NCBI GenBank assembly: GCA_016463045.1
Contig: JAEMSB010000253.1
Location: 1-6,865, forward strand
Origin: Niveispirillum sp.
Lineage (GTDB): Bacteria; Pseudomonadota; Alphaproteobacteria; Azospirillales; Azospirillaceae
Reading direction: 5' to 3'
DNA: 6,865 bases
Shown here: positions 1 to 5,733 of the stretch, piece after piece
Layout of the letters: each line of letters opens with the position of its first letter
Position numbering within the stretch: position 1 is the first letter of the stretch
The notes under the pieces: generated by a model
The model's database searches: none
What the model was told of the DNA's origin: nothing
What the model saw: the letters and a program-made list of their open reading frames with translations, nothing else
Program-made: the position numbers and the translations under genes

Positions 1-959
1 CGTTCCGCCTCGCTCAACACCGTGCCCGCCGTTTCGCCGACTGTACGGACCGAACCCAGCACCGTGGCCTCGAAGCTGTCCGCCAGTGCCAATAGCGCCT
101 GACGGGCACGGCTATCAGCCTCGATACGCTCTGCTGACAAGCGCGAGGCCTCCTGCAAGGCCTTCTTGAACGAAAACAGGCCGTCGACAAGGCTGTTCAA
201 TTCATCCGCGCGGACCAGTGGAGCAGGATCGACGGACAGGTCATTGGCGGCAAGCCTGCCCATGGCCTGCGCGATACCATCAATCCCATTGCGAACGAGG
301 CGGGTGATGAAAAATACCAGCAGCGACACGATGGCCAGGGCAATCAAAAGGCCCACAACCAAAAGCCAGGACGAGGTCACAGCACTTTGCGCCTGACGCT
401 CCACGCTGGCACGAGCATCGGCCTGAATCTGGGCTGCGGCTTTATCCAGCGCCACGACGATGGTCTGCACCTTCTCATTGAAGGGCAAAACCGCGCCGGC
501 AGCCGTCGCCAGATCGACCTCAAGCATCGTCGACACAACATCGACCGCGCCGCTGAAGCCGTCCAACTCCGCCGCTGAGCTTTTAATGGCCGCTTTCAAG
601 GCGGGATCGGTGATGTTTGCAGAAATAGCCTCCAGCCGCTTTGCCTCTTTCGCGATAGCGGCCTTAACGCCCTCAAGTTCCTTGATGGCCCCGGCCGCCG
701 GATTGCCACCCGCCACAGACAAGACAGCAAAATAGGCCGAGCCAAGGCTGCCTTTCAGCTCCGTGACCAAGCTCTGCATTTCTGCGGCGCGCGCCAGTTT
801 CTCATCCACCAGGATGCGGGTTTCCGCCGCCTGAGAGCGCAGCTCAACAATGGAGATGCCGCCCAGCACCAGCATGGCGAGAGCAGCGACGACGGGACCG
901 GCCATCAGCTTTGCAAGCAGCGACAACCGGTCCAGCCGGGAGAATATCTCAGATAACAT
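1..959 (-). CDS. Methyl-accepting chemotaxis protein, N-terminal part (cut by window edge)
   Basis: Transmembrane chemoreceptor that would sense a ligand in the periplasm and control the CheA kinase in the cytoplasm. I translated 319 codons from the ATG at 959; the frame stays open to base 1, so the C-terminal signalling domain lies outside. Visible order: short cytoplasmic head with a first membrane helix at about residues 15-38; a helical, Ala-rich periplasmic domain at about 39-196, of the four-helix-bundle type; a second membrane helix at about 197-218 (LLVVGLLIALAIVSLLVFF); a HAMP linker at about 218-270; then a coiled coil with LADSFEATV at 292-300, typical of the start of the methylation helices in alphaproteobacterial MCPs. 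The start is supported by AAAAGGAA eight bases upstream. It lies downstream of the TonB receptor on the same strand, 101 bases after its stop. The ligand cannot be read from the sequence. A HAMP histidine kinase is possible but less likely given the post-HAMP sequence. Confidence 0.87.
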   Translation of the reverse strand, partial: MLSEIFSRLDRLSLLAKLMAGPVVAALAMLVLGGISIVELRSQAAETRILVDEKLARAAEMQSLVTELKGSLGSAYFAVLSVAGGNPAAGAIKELEGVKAAIAKEAKRLEAISANITDPALKAAIKSSAAELDGFSGAVDVVSTMLEVDLATAAGAVLPFNEKVQTIVVALDKAAAQIQADARASVERQAQSAVTSSWLLVVGLLIALAIVSLLVFFITRLVRNGIDGIAQAMGRLAANDLSVDPAPLVRADELNSLVDGLFSFKKALQEASRLSAERIEADSRARQALLALADSFEATVLGSVRTVGETAGTVLSEAE

Positions 960-967
960 TCAACCAG

Positions 968-975
968 TTCCTTTT
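968..975 (-). promoter_or_regulatory. Ribosome binding site of the chemoreceptor gene
   Basis: On the minus strand the sequence reads AAAAGGAA, eight bases before the ATG at 959. It fixes the chemoreceptor start. Immediately upstream, at 982-993, is a short near-palindrome (GTTCATTTGAAC, 5-bp arms around two bases), which could be an operator or chance. I see no convincing -35/-10 pair between 960 and 1012. Confidence 0.7.
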
Positions 976-1012
976 GGATCGGTTCATTTGAACATGCTCA
1001 CAATCAACGAGT

Positions 1013-1054
1013 GTCAGGCTGGACTTCCTGTTGACCCAGGAAATCCAGCCTGAC
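1013..1054 (-). terminator. Long stem-loop after the TonB receptor gene, no U-tract
   Basis: An 18-base arm (1013-1030) and its inverted copy (1037-1054) flank a 6-base loop. They differ at one position. Read as minus-strand RNA that position is a G-U wobble, so the stem is fully paired; read as plus-strand RNA it is a C-A mismatch. This supports function in the transcript of the receptor gene, whose stop codon is six bases upstream. The bases after the stem (ACACTCGTTG) lack a U-run, so it may act as a weak or factor-assisted terminator, or as a 3'-end stabiliser allowing read-through into the chemoreceptor gene. Confidence 0.75.
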
Positions 1055-1060
1055 CAAGGG

Positions 1061-3052
1061 TTAGAACGACTGCGACAGCGAAACGTACAGCCGACGTTCG
1101 GTCTCCAGAGCCGCCGTGCCGGCGGTGCTCGACCGCAAGAAGTCGGATGCGGTTGCGCGCAGTTCGGTGCCTGTGGAGAAGGCGTAGGCGACCGTCGCCG
1201 TACCGGTGACGAAGGAGTCGACCTTGGTCGGCACCTGGAAGCCGGTCAGCGTGCCCGTACCCGGCCGCAGCAGATAACGATCAGACTGCCAGGTCAGGCC
1301 CAGGTCAGCAGAGAAGCCATCCTTGGACCAGCCGAGGCCGCCACGCAGCTTGTGCTTGGGCGTCGCGTCTTCGAACTTGATCGGGCGGGTTGCATTGGCG
1401 CCCCGGTTCACGGTCAGATCATCATTGATCTGTGTAAAGGTATAAGAGGCGGAATAGGTCAGGCCACCGGCCAGCGCACCATTCACATCCGCTTCCAGGC
1501 CCCAGGACGAAGAACTACCTGCGTTCACCATCGTCTGGGTCAGAACCCGGTTGATGGTGACCCGGTCGGCCACACCACCGGTGAAGGTCTTCAGGTCCTT
1601 CGTGTGCTGACGATAGGCGGTGATCCCGAAGCGGCCATTGATGGCCTCAATGGCGCGATCATAGCCCAACTCGAAGCTGGTGATCCGGGACGGGTCGATA
1701 TGGGGGTTGCCGACGGTGGGAATGGCGCCAGCAACGTAGTATCCACCGAGTTCCAGCAGGCTGGGCAACTGATTGGCCATCCCGAAGGTGGCGCGCAGGG
1801 TATTGACGGCATCGGGCTTGAAGACCAGGCCGCTATTATAGCTGATCTTGGTCATGTCGCGGTCATAGTCGGCCAGCGTCCAGGGCGACGAAAGGCCACC
1901 GGAGTAGTCGAGGCTGAACATGTCCAGGCGAACGGCGTTGGTGAACGACACCGTATCGGAGACTTTCCAGTCCCACATGGTGGAGCCCGCGAAGACATCA
2001 TACCCGATCGTCGCGCCGGGCGTCGGCCAGCGGCCCATTTCGGCACGCCGATATTCACCCGTGAACTTCAGCGTGTGGTTAGACCCGACCTGAAGAAGAT
2101 CGGACAGTTGAACGACGGTCGTTGTCACGTCAGAGGCGCCGAAAGCAAGATAGTTGAAATCCATCTTGTTGCGGTAGGCCATGAGGTTCACCAAGCCGAC
2201 GGAGCCCGCATCGATGGTCAGATCGGTCTTCGCGGACTCGGCGACATACTTGATGGCAAGGTAGCTGTTGGTGGTGTTGTAATTGGTCTGGAAGGAATAG
2301 CTCCGCGACAGTTCCACACCCCACTGGATGTTGTCGCTGACCTGCGTCAGACCCGACAGCGAGACATAGTTCGCTTCGGGGCCGGTCAGGCGTGAACGCT
2401 CGACAGCGGTCAGATTACCCTTGTCGAACTCATCCTGCTCCTTGTAACCGGCAGACAGCTTTACGCCGACGCGGTCGCCCAGCTTCAGCGTCTTGACCAT
2501 GTTGGCTTCGCGCTTGCCATCCGTGCCGCCGCGCAGCGTCGCCGTACCGGTCTCGTCATAGAGCGGGTTCACGGTGATGATGTTCACAACGCCGGCAACG
2601 GCATTGAAGCCATAGATCGCCCCGACCGGACCCTTGACGATTTCGATCTGCTTGATCTCCGGCTGTTGCACCGGAATGGTGTTCCAAACGACCATGGCAA
2701 AATGGTCATTGTAGACCTGACGCCCGTTGACCAGGACAAGCAGACGCGGATAACTGCCCTGGTTGTAGCCGCGGACCGCCACATCGGCGCTGCCGCTGCC
2801 CCAGCGCAGAAGATCCATACCGCTGTAGCGGTTCAAAACATCCGGAAGGTTGTCCAGGCCGCTTTCCTTGATCTCGGCCGCAGTGATGATGCGCAGCGCG
2901 GCCGGTGCATCAGAGGCCACCTGGGGCTTACCCGTGGCGCTGGTGGTGACCGGCTGGCCGAAAGCGTCCTGAAGGGCGGTGTAGTTGATGGTCTGCGCCT
3001 GGGCACCGACAGCAAGAAGGGCAGTCGCGCCGAGCAGAATAGATTTCTTCAT
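1061..3052 (-). CDS. TonB-dependent outer-membrane receptor
   Basis: Outer-membrane beta-barrel with an N-terminal plug that imports a scarce ligand, or senses it, using energy from TonB-ExbBD. Complete at 663 residues. Signal peptide 1-19 with cleavage after AQA. Plug domain at about 45-160, with VAVRGYN at 91-97, LLVLVNGRQVY at 104-114, IEIVKGP at 136-142 and AVAGVVNIIT at 151-160, all classic plug motifs. The barrel fills about 170-663 and ends in Phe (YVSLSQSF), the usual C-terminal assembly signal. The segment FGQPVTTSATGKPQ at 31-44 resembles, from memory, a recognisable receptor subfamily with a short N-terminus. I see no clear TonB box and no N-terminal signalling extension of the FecA type. 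The ligand cannot be assigned; the plug is broadly of the colicin I receptor/BtuB-like type. The start is supported by AGGAGT eight bases upstream. The gene follows the small exported protein gene after 33 bases, so they are probably cotranscribed. Confidence 0.93.
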   Translation of the reverse strand: MKKSILLGATALLAVGAQAQTINYTALQDAFGQPVTTSATGKPQVASDAPAALRIITAAEIKESGLDNLPDVLNRYSGMDLLRWGSGSADVAVRGYNQGSYPRLLVLVNGRQVYNDHFAMVVWNTIPVQQPEIKQIEIVKGPVGAIYGFNAVAGVVNIITVNPLYDETGTATLRGGTDGKREANMVKTLKLGDRVGVKLSAGYKEQDEFDKGNLTAVERSRLTGPEANYVSLSGLTQVSDNIQWGVELSRSYSFQTNYNTTNSYLAIKYVAESAKTDLTIDAGSVGLVNLMAYRNKMDFNYLAFGASDVTTTVVQLSDLLQVGSNHTLKFTGEYRRAEMGRWPTPGATIGYDVFAGSTMWDWKVSDTVSFTNAVRLDMFSLDYSGGLSSPWTLADYDRDMTKISYNSGLVFKPDAVNTLRATFGMANQLPSLLELGGYYVAGAIPTVGNPHIDPSRITSFELGYDRAIEAINGRFGITAYRQHTKDLKTFTGGVADRVTINRVLTQTMVNAGSSSSWGLEADVNGALAGGLTYSASYTFTQINDDLTVNRGANATRPIKFEDATPKHKLRGGLGWSKDGFSADLGLTWQSDRYLLRPGTGTLTGFQVPTKVDSFVTGTATVAYAFSTGTELRATASDFLRSSTAGTAALETERRLYVSLSQSF

Positions 3053-3060
3053 TTACGAGG

Positions 3061-3066
3061 ACTCCT
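3061..3066 (-). promoter_or_regulatory. Ribosome binding site of the TonB receptor gene
   Basis: AGGAGT on the minus strand, eight bases before the ATG at 3052. It lies in the 33-base gap after the stop codon of the upstream gene. The short gap leaves little room for a promoter and favours cotranscription. Confidence 0.75.
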
Positions 3067-3085
3067 GGTGGTCTTTGGCGCCCGC

Positions 3086-3583
3086 TTAGTGCGCGGTCAC
3101 GAGCATCTGGAAATTCTTGTCGAAACTGACGCCGGCCTTGGCCAGGGCTGCCGTGTTGACATGGTACTTGGCGGCACCGGAGGCTTGCCGTTCGACCGCG
3201 AGGGCGCATTTGCCGGCTTCCATGCAGGCCATGTCGCCGATCACCAGTTGACCGGGGGCAGCCTTGCCGGAAACGTCGGCGCCGCCGATCACGATGACCG
3301 CGATCGCGCCGGACAGGTCGCCAGCGCTGTCAACGACCTTGGCCGTGACGTCAGCGCCAAGGGCGGATTTGACCGCGTCGCCTGTGGCCGCCTGGCCGCT
3401 TGCCGTCACGATGGTAACAGGCGTCGGCTTGGCCGGCTTAGGCTGAAGGAAGTTCAGGGCCTTCACGGCGACCGTCGCGGTGGGGCCATCGATTGTTGCC
3501 ATGGCCGGGGCGGCATGGGTGAGTAATGGCAGCAGCAGACCGGCCATCAGGCCGTGCCGTGCCGCGGAACGCAGATTACGCAT
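3086..3583 (-). CDS. Small exported protein, probably divergent YfiR/DUF4154-like
   Basis: A 165-residue secreted, probably periplasmic protein. Residues 1-29 form a signal peptide with an arginine-containing head, a Leu-rich core and AMA before the likely cleavage site. The mature part matches the outline of YfiR/DUF4154 proteins as I know them: AVKALNFLQ at 39-47 where the family has an Ala/Leu-Phe-Asn-Phe helix, a beta strand PVTIV at 55-59, a helix DAVKSAL at 69-75, GAIAVIVIG at 92-100 in the position of a strand reporting a nucleotide-fold-like core, and YHVNTAALAKAGVSFDKNF at 140-158, matching the family's ending (F-E-V/I-N-L-x-A-A-x-x-A-G-L). Cys120 and Cys126 may form a disulfide. The usual WP motif near the start is absent, so this would be a divergent member. 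YfiR is known to restrain a membrane diguanylate cyclase in Pseudomonas; no such enzyme is visible here. RBS GGAG five bases before the ATG. It is probably the first gene of an operon with the TonB receptor. Protein is real with high confidence; family call about 0.55. Confidence 0.85.
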   Translation of the reverse strand: MRNLRSAARHGLMAGLLLPLLTHAAPAMATIDGPTATVAVKALNFLQPKPAKPTPVTIVTASGQAATGDAVKSALGADVTAKVVDSAGDLSGAIAVIVIGGADVSGKAAPGQLVIGDMACMEAGKCALAVERQASGAAKYHVNTAALAKAGVSFDKNFQMLVTAH

Positions 3584-3605
3584 TGTGTCTCCGGTGTGGC
3601 AGGAG

Positions 3606-3622
3606 GAAGGAATTGCTCCTTC
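3606..3622 (-). promoter_or_regulatory. Small hairpin in the leader of the YfiR-like gene
   Basis: On the minus strand GAAGGA and TCCTTC form a 6-bp stem around a 5-base loop. Just after it, a CTCC element can pair with the GGAG ribosome binding site (3589-3592) across a 9-base loop. Together these could tune translation of the YfiR-like gene, but stems this short also occur by chance. Confidence 0.25.
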
Positions 3623-3663
3623 AACAATGCATATGACTAAAGAATGAGCGCGTCACTCTGGGC

Positions 3664-3691
3664 TATATAATCCGTCTGGTTAGGTTTCCAA
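3664..3691 (-). promoter_or_regulatory. Candidate sigma-70-type promoter for the YfiR-like/TonB receptor operon
   Basis: On the minus strand TTGGAA (3686-3691) and TATATA (3664-3669) are separated by 16 bases, each matching 4 of 6 consensus positions. The predicted start of transcription would be about 75 bases before the ATG at 3583. The surrounding region is AT-rich, so other -10-like sequences exist (for example TATTAT at 3733-3738, which lacks a good -35). This is the best pair I could find by eye. Confidence 0.4.
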
Positions 3692-3864
3692 AGAAAAACC
3701 GCGACTTTTGGAGCGTGTGATATTAAGGCAACATAATATCGTAACCAGAAATATACCTAAGGATAGGTTCTGTGTCCGAATTGCCTCATTAGTACTTTCT
3801 AAACAAATTTGATTTCTGTGTTAGTCGGTGCTGTATTTATGCGCGTGCGATTAATTGTGGGCAC

Positions 3865-3903
3865 AAAAGGAAACCCACCGGCCCTTGTGGGAGCCGGTGG
3901 GTT
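3865..3903 (-). terminator. Intrinsic terminator of the porin gene
   Basis: A perfect 11-bp GC-rich stem (arms 3872-3882 and 3893-3903) with a 10-base loop is followed, on the minus strand, by a U-rich tail (TTTCCTTTT, 3865-3873). This is a standard intrinsic terminator for minus-strand transcription and lies about 65 bases after the porin stop codon. Confidence 0.88.
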
Positions 3904-3925
3904 GGTAGCTGCCTGAGTCTGAAAC

Positions 3926-3958
3926 CGGTTCTACCCCAACTGAAACAGGGTAGAACCG
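3926..3958 (-). terminator. First of two hairpins after the porin gene
   Basis: A perfect 11-bp inverted repeat (CGGTTCTACCC at 3926-3936 and its complement at 3948-3958) with an 11-base loop starts 10 bases after the porin stop codon. On the minus strand it is followed by only a short T-run (GTTTCAG), so it is either a weak terminator backed up by the next one or a 3' hairpin protecting the porin mRNA. Confidence 0.65.
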
Positions 3959-3967
3959 AAGCCTGGA

Positions 3968-5389
3968 TCAGAACTGGAACTGCATGCGCATGGCGGTCAG
4001 GTCGAGTTCGACTTCTTGGCCGTTGGCGCGTTCGGTCTTGCTGATGACATGGTTCAGCATCAGGCGGATGGCCGGGTTGATGTACCAGTTCAGGCCCAGC
4101 GTCCAGTTGGTTTCCTTGCCGGCCGTGCCGGTGCTGATGCCGGCGGCGCGGTCGATCAGGTCGACCTGGCTGTAACGAGCGGCGATTTCCCAGGCGCCCA
4201 TGCCGTTCTGGCCGACGGGCCAGGAGGGCTTCACGGTGGTCCATTCACCGATATTGTAGTTACGGCGCTCACCCGTCAGGATGTAACCAGCGGACACGTA
4301 GTAGCCGCTGAATTCCGGATCGGCCAGCGTCTGCACGGCGCCCGAGGCGGTGCGGTCGGCATATTCAGCGCCGAAATTGTAATACTCGGCAGCAGCCCAG
4401 AAGCTCTTGAAGTTAACGCCCAGGTCGGCGCCATAGGCATAGGCGCTGTCGATCTGGTTCACGGTGACGTTGGTCAGACGGTAGGAGGTGTCGGTGCCGC
4501 CGATGCGCAGGCCCGGACGGTCGCCGAAGCCAATGCTGGTGGTGGCGGTGCCGGCGGTGACGGGGCGGGCAGTGGCCTGCGGGGTGGTCTGCAGGACGCC
4601 CGACACGCCGATACCGGCGGAGCCTTCATTGGCCTGCCAGAAGGCATAGGCGGCGCGGCCCAGCAGGTTGACCTGATCGTCAAAGCTGCCGGTGGTGTTC
4701 GTCGAGTTGCCCGTGGCATAGGCGGCAACGAAGTGGCTGGTGCCCTTGTTGGTCACGCCGACAGCGGTGCGGCTGTCGGAGCCGCCGATACCGACAACGA
4801 TGTTGCCAATGGGCGCGCGTTCCATGAAGGCGATGTCGTTGGAGGACGTGCTGTCATCCAGCGTGAACTTCGGCTGCATGACGCCGGCCACGACGGTCCA
4901 GCCGGCGATGCCGGTATAACCGATATTGGCGGCCTGGATCTGCGCCCCGCCGCCACGGTTGCCGGCGAAGTTGGCGGTCACTTCATAGGTCCAGTCGGTG
5001 TAAACCTTGCCGGCTACGCCCAGGAAAGCGCGGCGGATGCCGAAGCCGTCGGTGCCGTCGGCGGTGAAGTTCTTACCACCATTGCCGAAGCCATAGTCCA
5101 TGTGCAAGCGGGCGCGGATGGCGGCGTCAAAGGCCTTGTCGGCGGTCTGGACGCGGATGCGGCCACCGTCGGCGGTCACCTTCGGCATAGCGTCCATCGC
5201 CTTCTTGGTCGCGGCGCTTTCCTTGGCAACCGAATCCTTCAGCGAGGTCAGTTGGCCCTGCAGGGCCTGGATCTGGGCGGCCAGGGCGTCGATCTGGGCC
5301 TGGGACGGGGCGGCGGACTGGGCCACGGCCGGGCCGGCGGCCAGAACGGCGACAGCGGCGCCGACCAGCAGGGTGGACTTGAGGCTCAT
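3968..5389 (-). CDS. Phosphate-selective-type porin, OprO/OprP family
   Basis: Outer-membrane porin of the Porin_O_P family, 473 residues from the chosen start. Members studied in Pseudomonas (OprP, OprO) form trimeric anion channels selective for phosphate or polyphosphate; selectivity here is inferred from family alone. Residues 1-23 are a signal peptide ending AVA. Residues about 29-68 form a coiled coil (AQIDALAAQIQALQGQL) before the barrel, an extension seen in many proteobacterial members. Family-like barrel segments: GIRRAFLGVAGKVYTDWTYE at 117-136, FMERAP at 188-193, YYVSAGYILTGERRNYN at 363-379 and GAWEIAARYSQVDL at 398-411. It ends in Phe (MRMQFQF). I chose the ATG at 5389 because GGAGAA lies at 5395-5400 and the signal peptide begins there; the in-frame ATG at 5422 would add 11 residues before it and lacks such support. 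Divergent from the CHASE4 sensor gene and followed by two hairpins, so probably transcribed alone. Confidence 0.93.
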   Translation of the reverse strand: MSLKSTLLVGAAVAVLAAGPAVAQSAAPSQAQIDALAAQIQALQGQLTSLKDSVAKESAATKKAMDAMPKVTADGGRIRVQTADKAFDAAIRARLHMDYGFGNGGKNFTADGTDGFGIRRAFLGVAGKVYTDWTYEVTANFAGNRGGGAQIQAANIGYTGIAGWTVVAGVMQPKFTLDDSTSSNDIAFMERAPIGNIVVGIGGSDSRTAVGVTNKGTSHFVAAYATGNSTNTTGSFDDQVNLLGRAAYAFWQANEGSAGIGVSGVLQTTPQATARPVTAGTATTSIGFGDRPGLRIGGTDTSYRLTNVTVNQIDSAYAYGADLGVNFKSFWAAAEYYNFGAEYADRTASGAVQTLADPEFSGYYVSAGYILTGERRNYNIGEWTTVKPSWPVGQNGMGAWEIAARYSQVDLIDRAAGISTGTAGKETNWTLGLNWYINPAIRLMLNHVISKTERANGQEVELDLTAMRMQFQF

Positions 5390-5394
5390 TGTTG

Positions 5395-5400
5395 TTCTCC
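5395..5400 (-). promoter_or_regulatory. Ribosome binding site that decides the porin start
   Basis: GGAGAA on the minus strand, with the GGAG core seven bases before the ATG at 5389. It favours this start over the upstream in-frame ATG at 5422, which would also spoil the signal peptide. Confidence 0.75.
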
Positions 5401-5460
5401 GGTGGGATCTCGCGGGCGACAAAGCCTGTCAGCGTACCGATCCCCATCACCGGGTATGTA

Positions 5461-5510
5461 TCGGCATTGCCTCAGGCCCCGGCGGAGGGCTAACAGAGGG
5501 GTATTGCCGA
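5461..5510 (-). promoter_or_regulatory. Imperfect inverted repeat in the porin leader
   Basis: On the minus strand TCGGCA (5505-5510) pairs with TGCCGA (5461-5466), and inside this CCTC pairs with GAGG, with a GC-rich centre (CCC/GGG). The roughly 50-base structure would lie in the porin 5' untranslated region, about 70 bases before the ATG, if transcription starts upstream of it. It could also be a protein-binding site. The helices are interrupted, so confidence is low. Confidence 0.3.
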
Positions 5511-5524
5511 TTTGATGCTGTTTT

Positions 5525-5542
5525 ATTACGTATTCATGACAG
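5525..5542 (-). promoter_or_regulatory. Weak Pho-box-like site facing the porin gene
   Basis: On the minus strand CTGTCAT (5536-5542, 7 of 7 to the PhoB half-site) is followed after 4 bases by ACGTAAT (5525-5531, 4 of 7), with the 11-base period of a Pho box. It points towards the phosphate-type porin, about 135 bases before its ATG. The second half is poor, and no strong -10 follows, so it is a candidate only. Confidence 0.4.
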
Positions 5543-5596
5543 CTCCAACCTGTTGCATTATGGGCACGGCCATCGCAACGTCAGTTTCACCGCATT

Positions 5597-5614
5597 CTGT
5601 CATGATATTGTCAT
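5597..5614 (+). promoter_or_regulatory. Near-consensus Pho box (PhoB site) facing the CHASE4 sensor gene
   Basis: CTGTCAT (5597-5603), four bases, then TTGTCAT (5608-5614), followed by AAAA. The halves match the PhoB half-site CTGTCAT at 7 of 7 and 6 of 7 positions, with the correct 11-base period and an A/T-rich spacer after the second half. PhoB is the response regulator for phosphate starvation. The direct repeat points to the sensor gene at 5734, 119 bases on; a PhoB site here could also act on the porin across the divergent region, though in the opposite orientation. Confidence 0.65.
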
Positions 5615-5733
5615 AAAACTTCTGTGCCGATGCCGACCGGACGCAGAGATGGCCCCGCGCGAACAAGGTTGCAACCTACCCCGTTCGGGTAGAGGATGGG
5701 TGCCCAATCCGACGGAGCGCCACCGCCTACGCG

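Larger units (their letters stand above)
3584..3863. other. AT-rich intergenic leader, no gene seen
   Basis: This stretch separates the porin terminator from the YfiR-like gene. I counted 40 G+C in the 120 bases 3721-3840 (33%), far below the flanking genes. No open reading frame with a ribosome binding site is visible on either strand. It holds the candidate promoter, the small leader hairpin and a 14-base inverted repeat, ACCTA-AGGA-TAGGT at 3755-3768 or thereabouts. Its length exceeds what a simple promoter needs, so extra regulatory sites or a small RNA are possible. Confidence 0.6.
5390..5733. other. Divergent intergenic region between porin and sensor genes
   Basis: This 344-base stretch contains the control sites of two divergent genes: the porin ribosome binding site, the leader inverted repeat and two Pho-box-like sites, one per direction. 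No coding region is supported in it; reading frames that cross it on either strand lack ribosome binding sites and recognisable products. The part at 5511-5625 is noticeably richer in A+T than the rest, as expected for promoters. I could not place -10 elements confidently for either gene. Confidence 0.65.

Noticed and set aside
166..735. Overlapping short plus-strand frames in the first kilobase
   Set aside because: They are antisense to the chemoreceptor gene, whose membrane helices, HAMP and signalling-helix start read through without a stop.
1031..2395. Long plus-strand open frame (454 codons) opposite the TonB receptor gene
   Set aside because: It is antisense to a clear receptor gene, begins inside the terminator stem, lacks a signal or known motif, and has the Gly/Arg/Gln-rich composition of a high-GC shadow frame.
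2666..3526. Plus-strand open frame (286 codons) across the receptor 5' end and the YfiR-like gene
   Set aside because: It is antisense to two genes that have signal peptides and ribosome binding sites, and it has no recognisable motif.
3755..3768. Short inverted repeat ACCTA-AGGA-TAGGT as an operator
   Set aside because: Five-base arms in AT-rich DNA are expected by chance, and there is no second copy near the candidate promoter.
5390..5422. Upstream in-frame ATG at 5422 as the porin start
   Set aside because: It would put 11 residues with several arginines before a standard signal peptide, and the good ribosome binding site lies between the two ATGs, serving the one at 5389.
4016..5515. 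Long plus-strand open frame (499 codons) opposite the porin gene
   Set aside because: It mirrors the porin codon pattern, is Gly/Ala/Val-rich without domains, and has no ribosome binding site; the porin has signal peptide, barrel motifs and terminal Phe.
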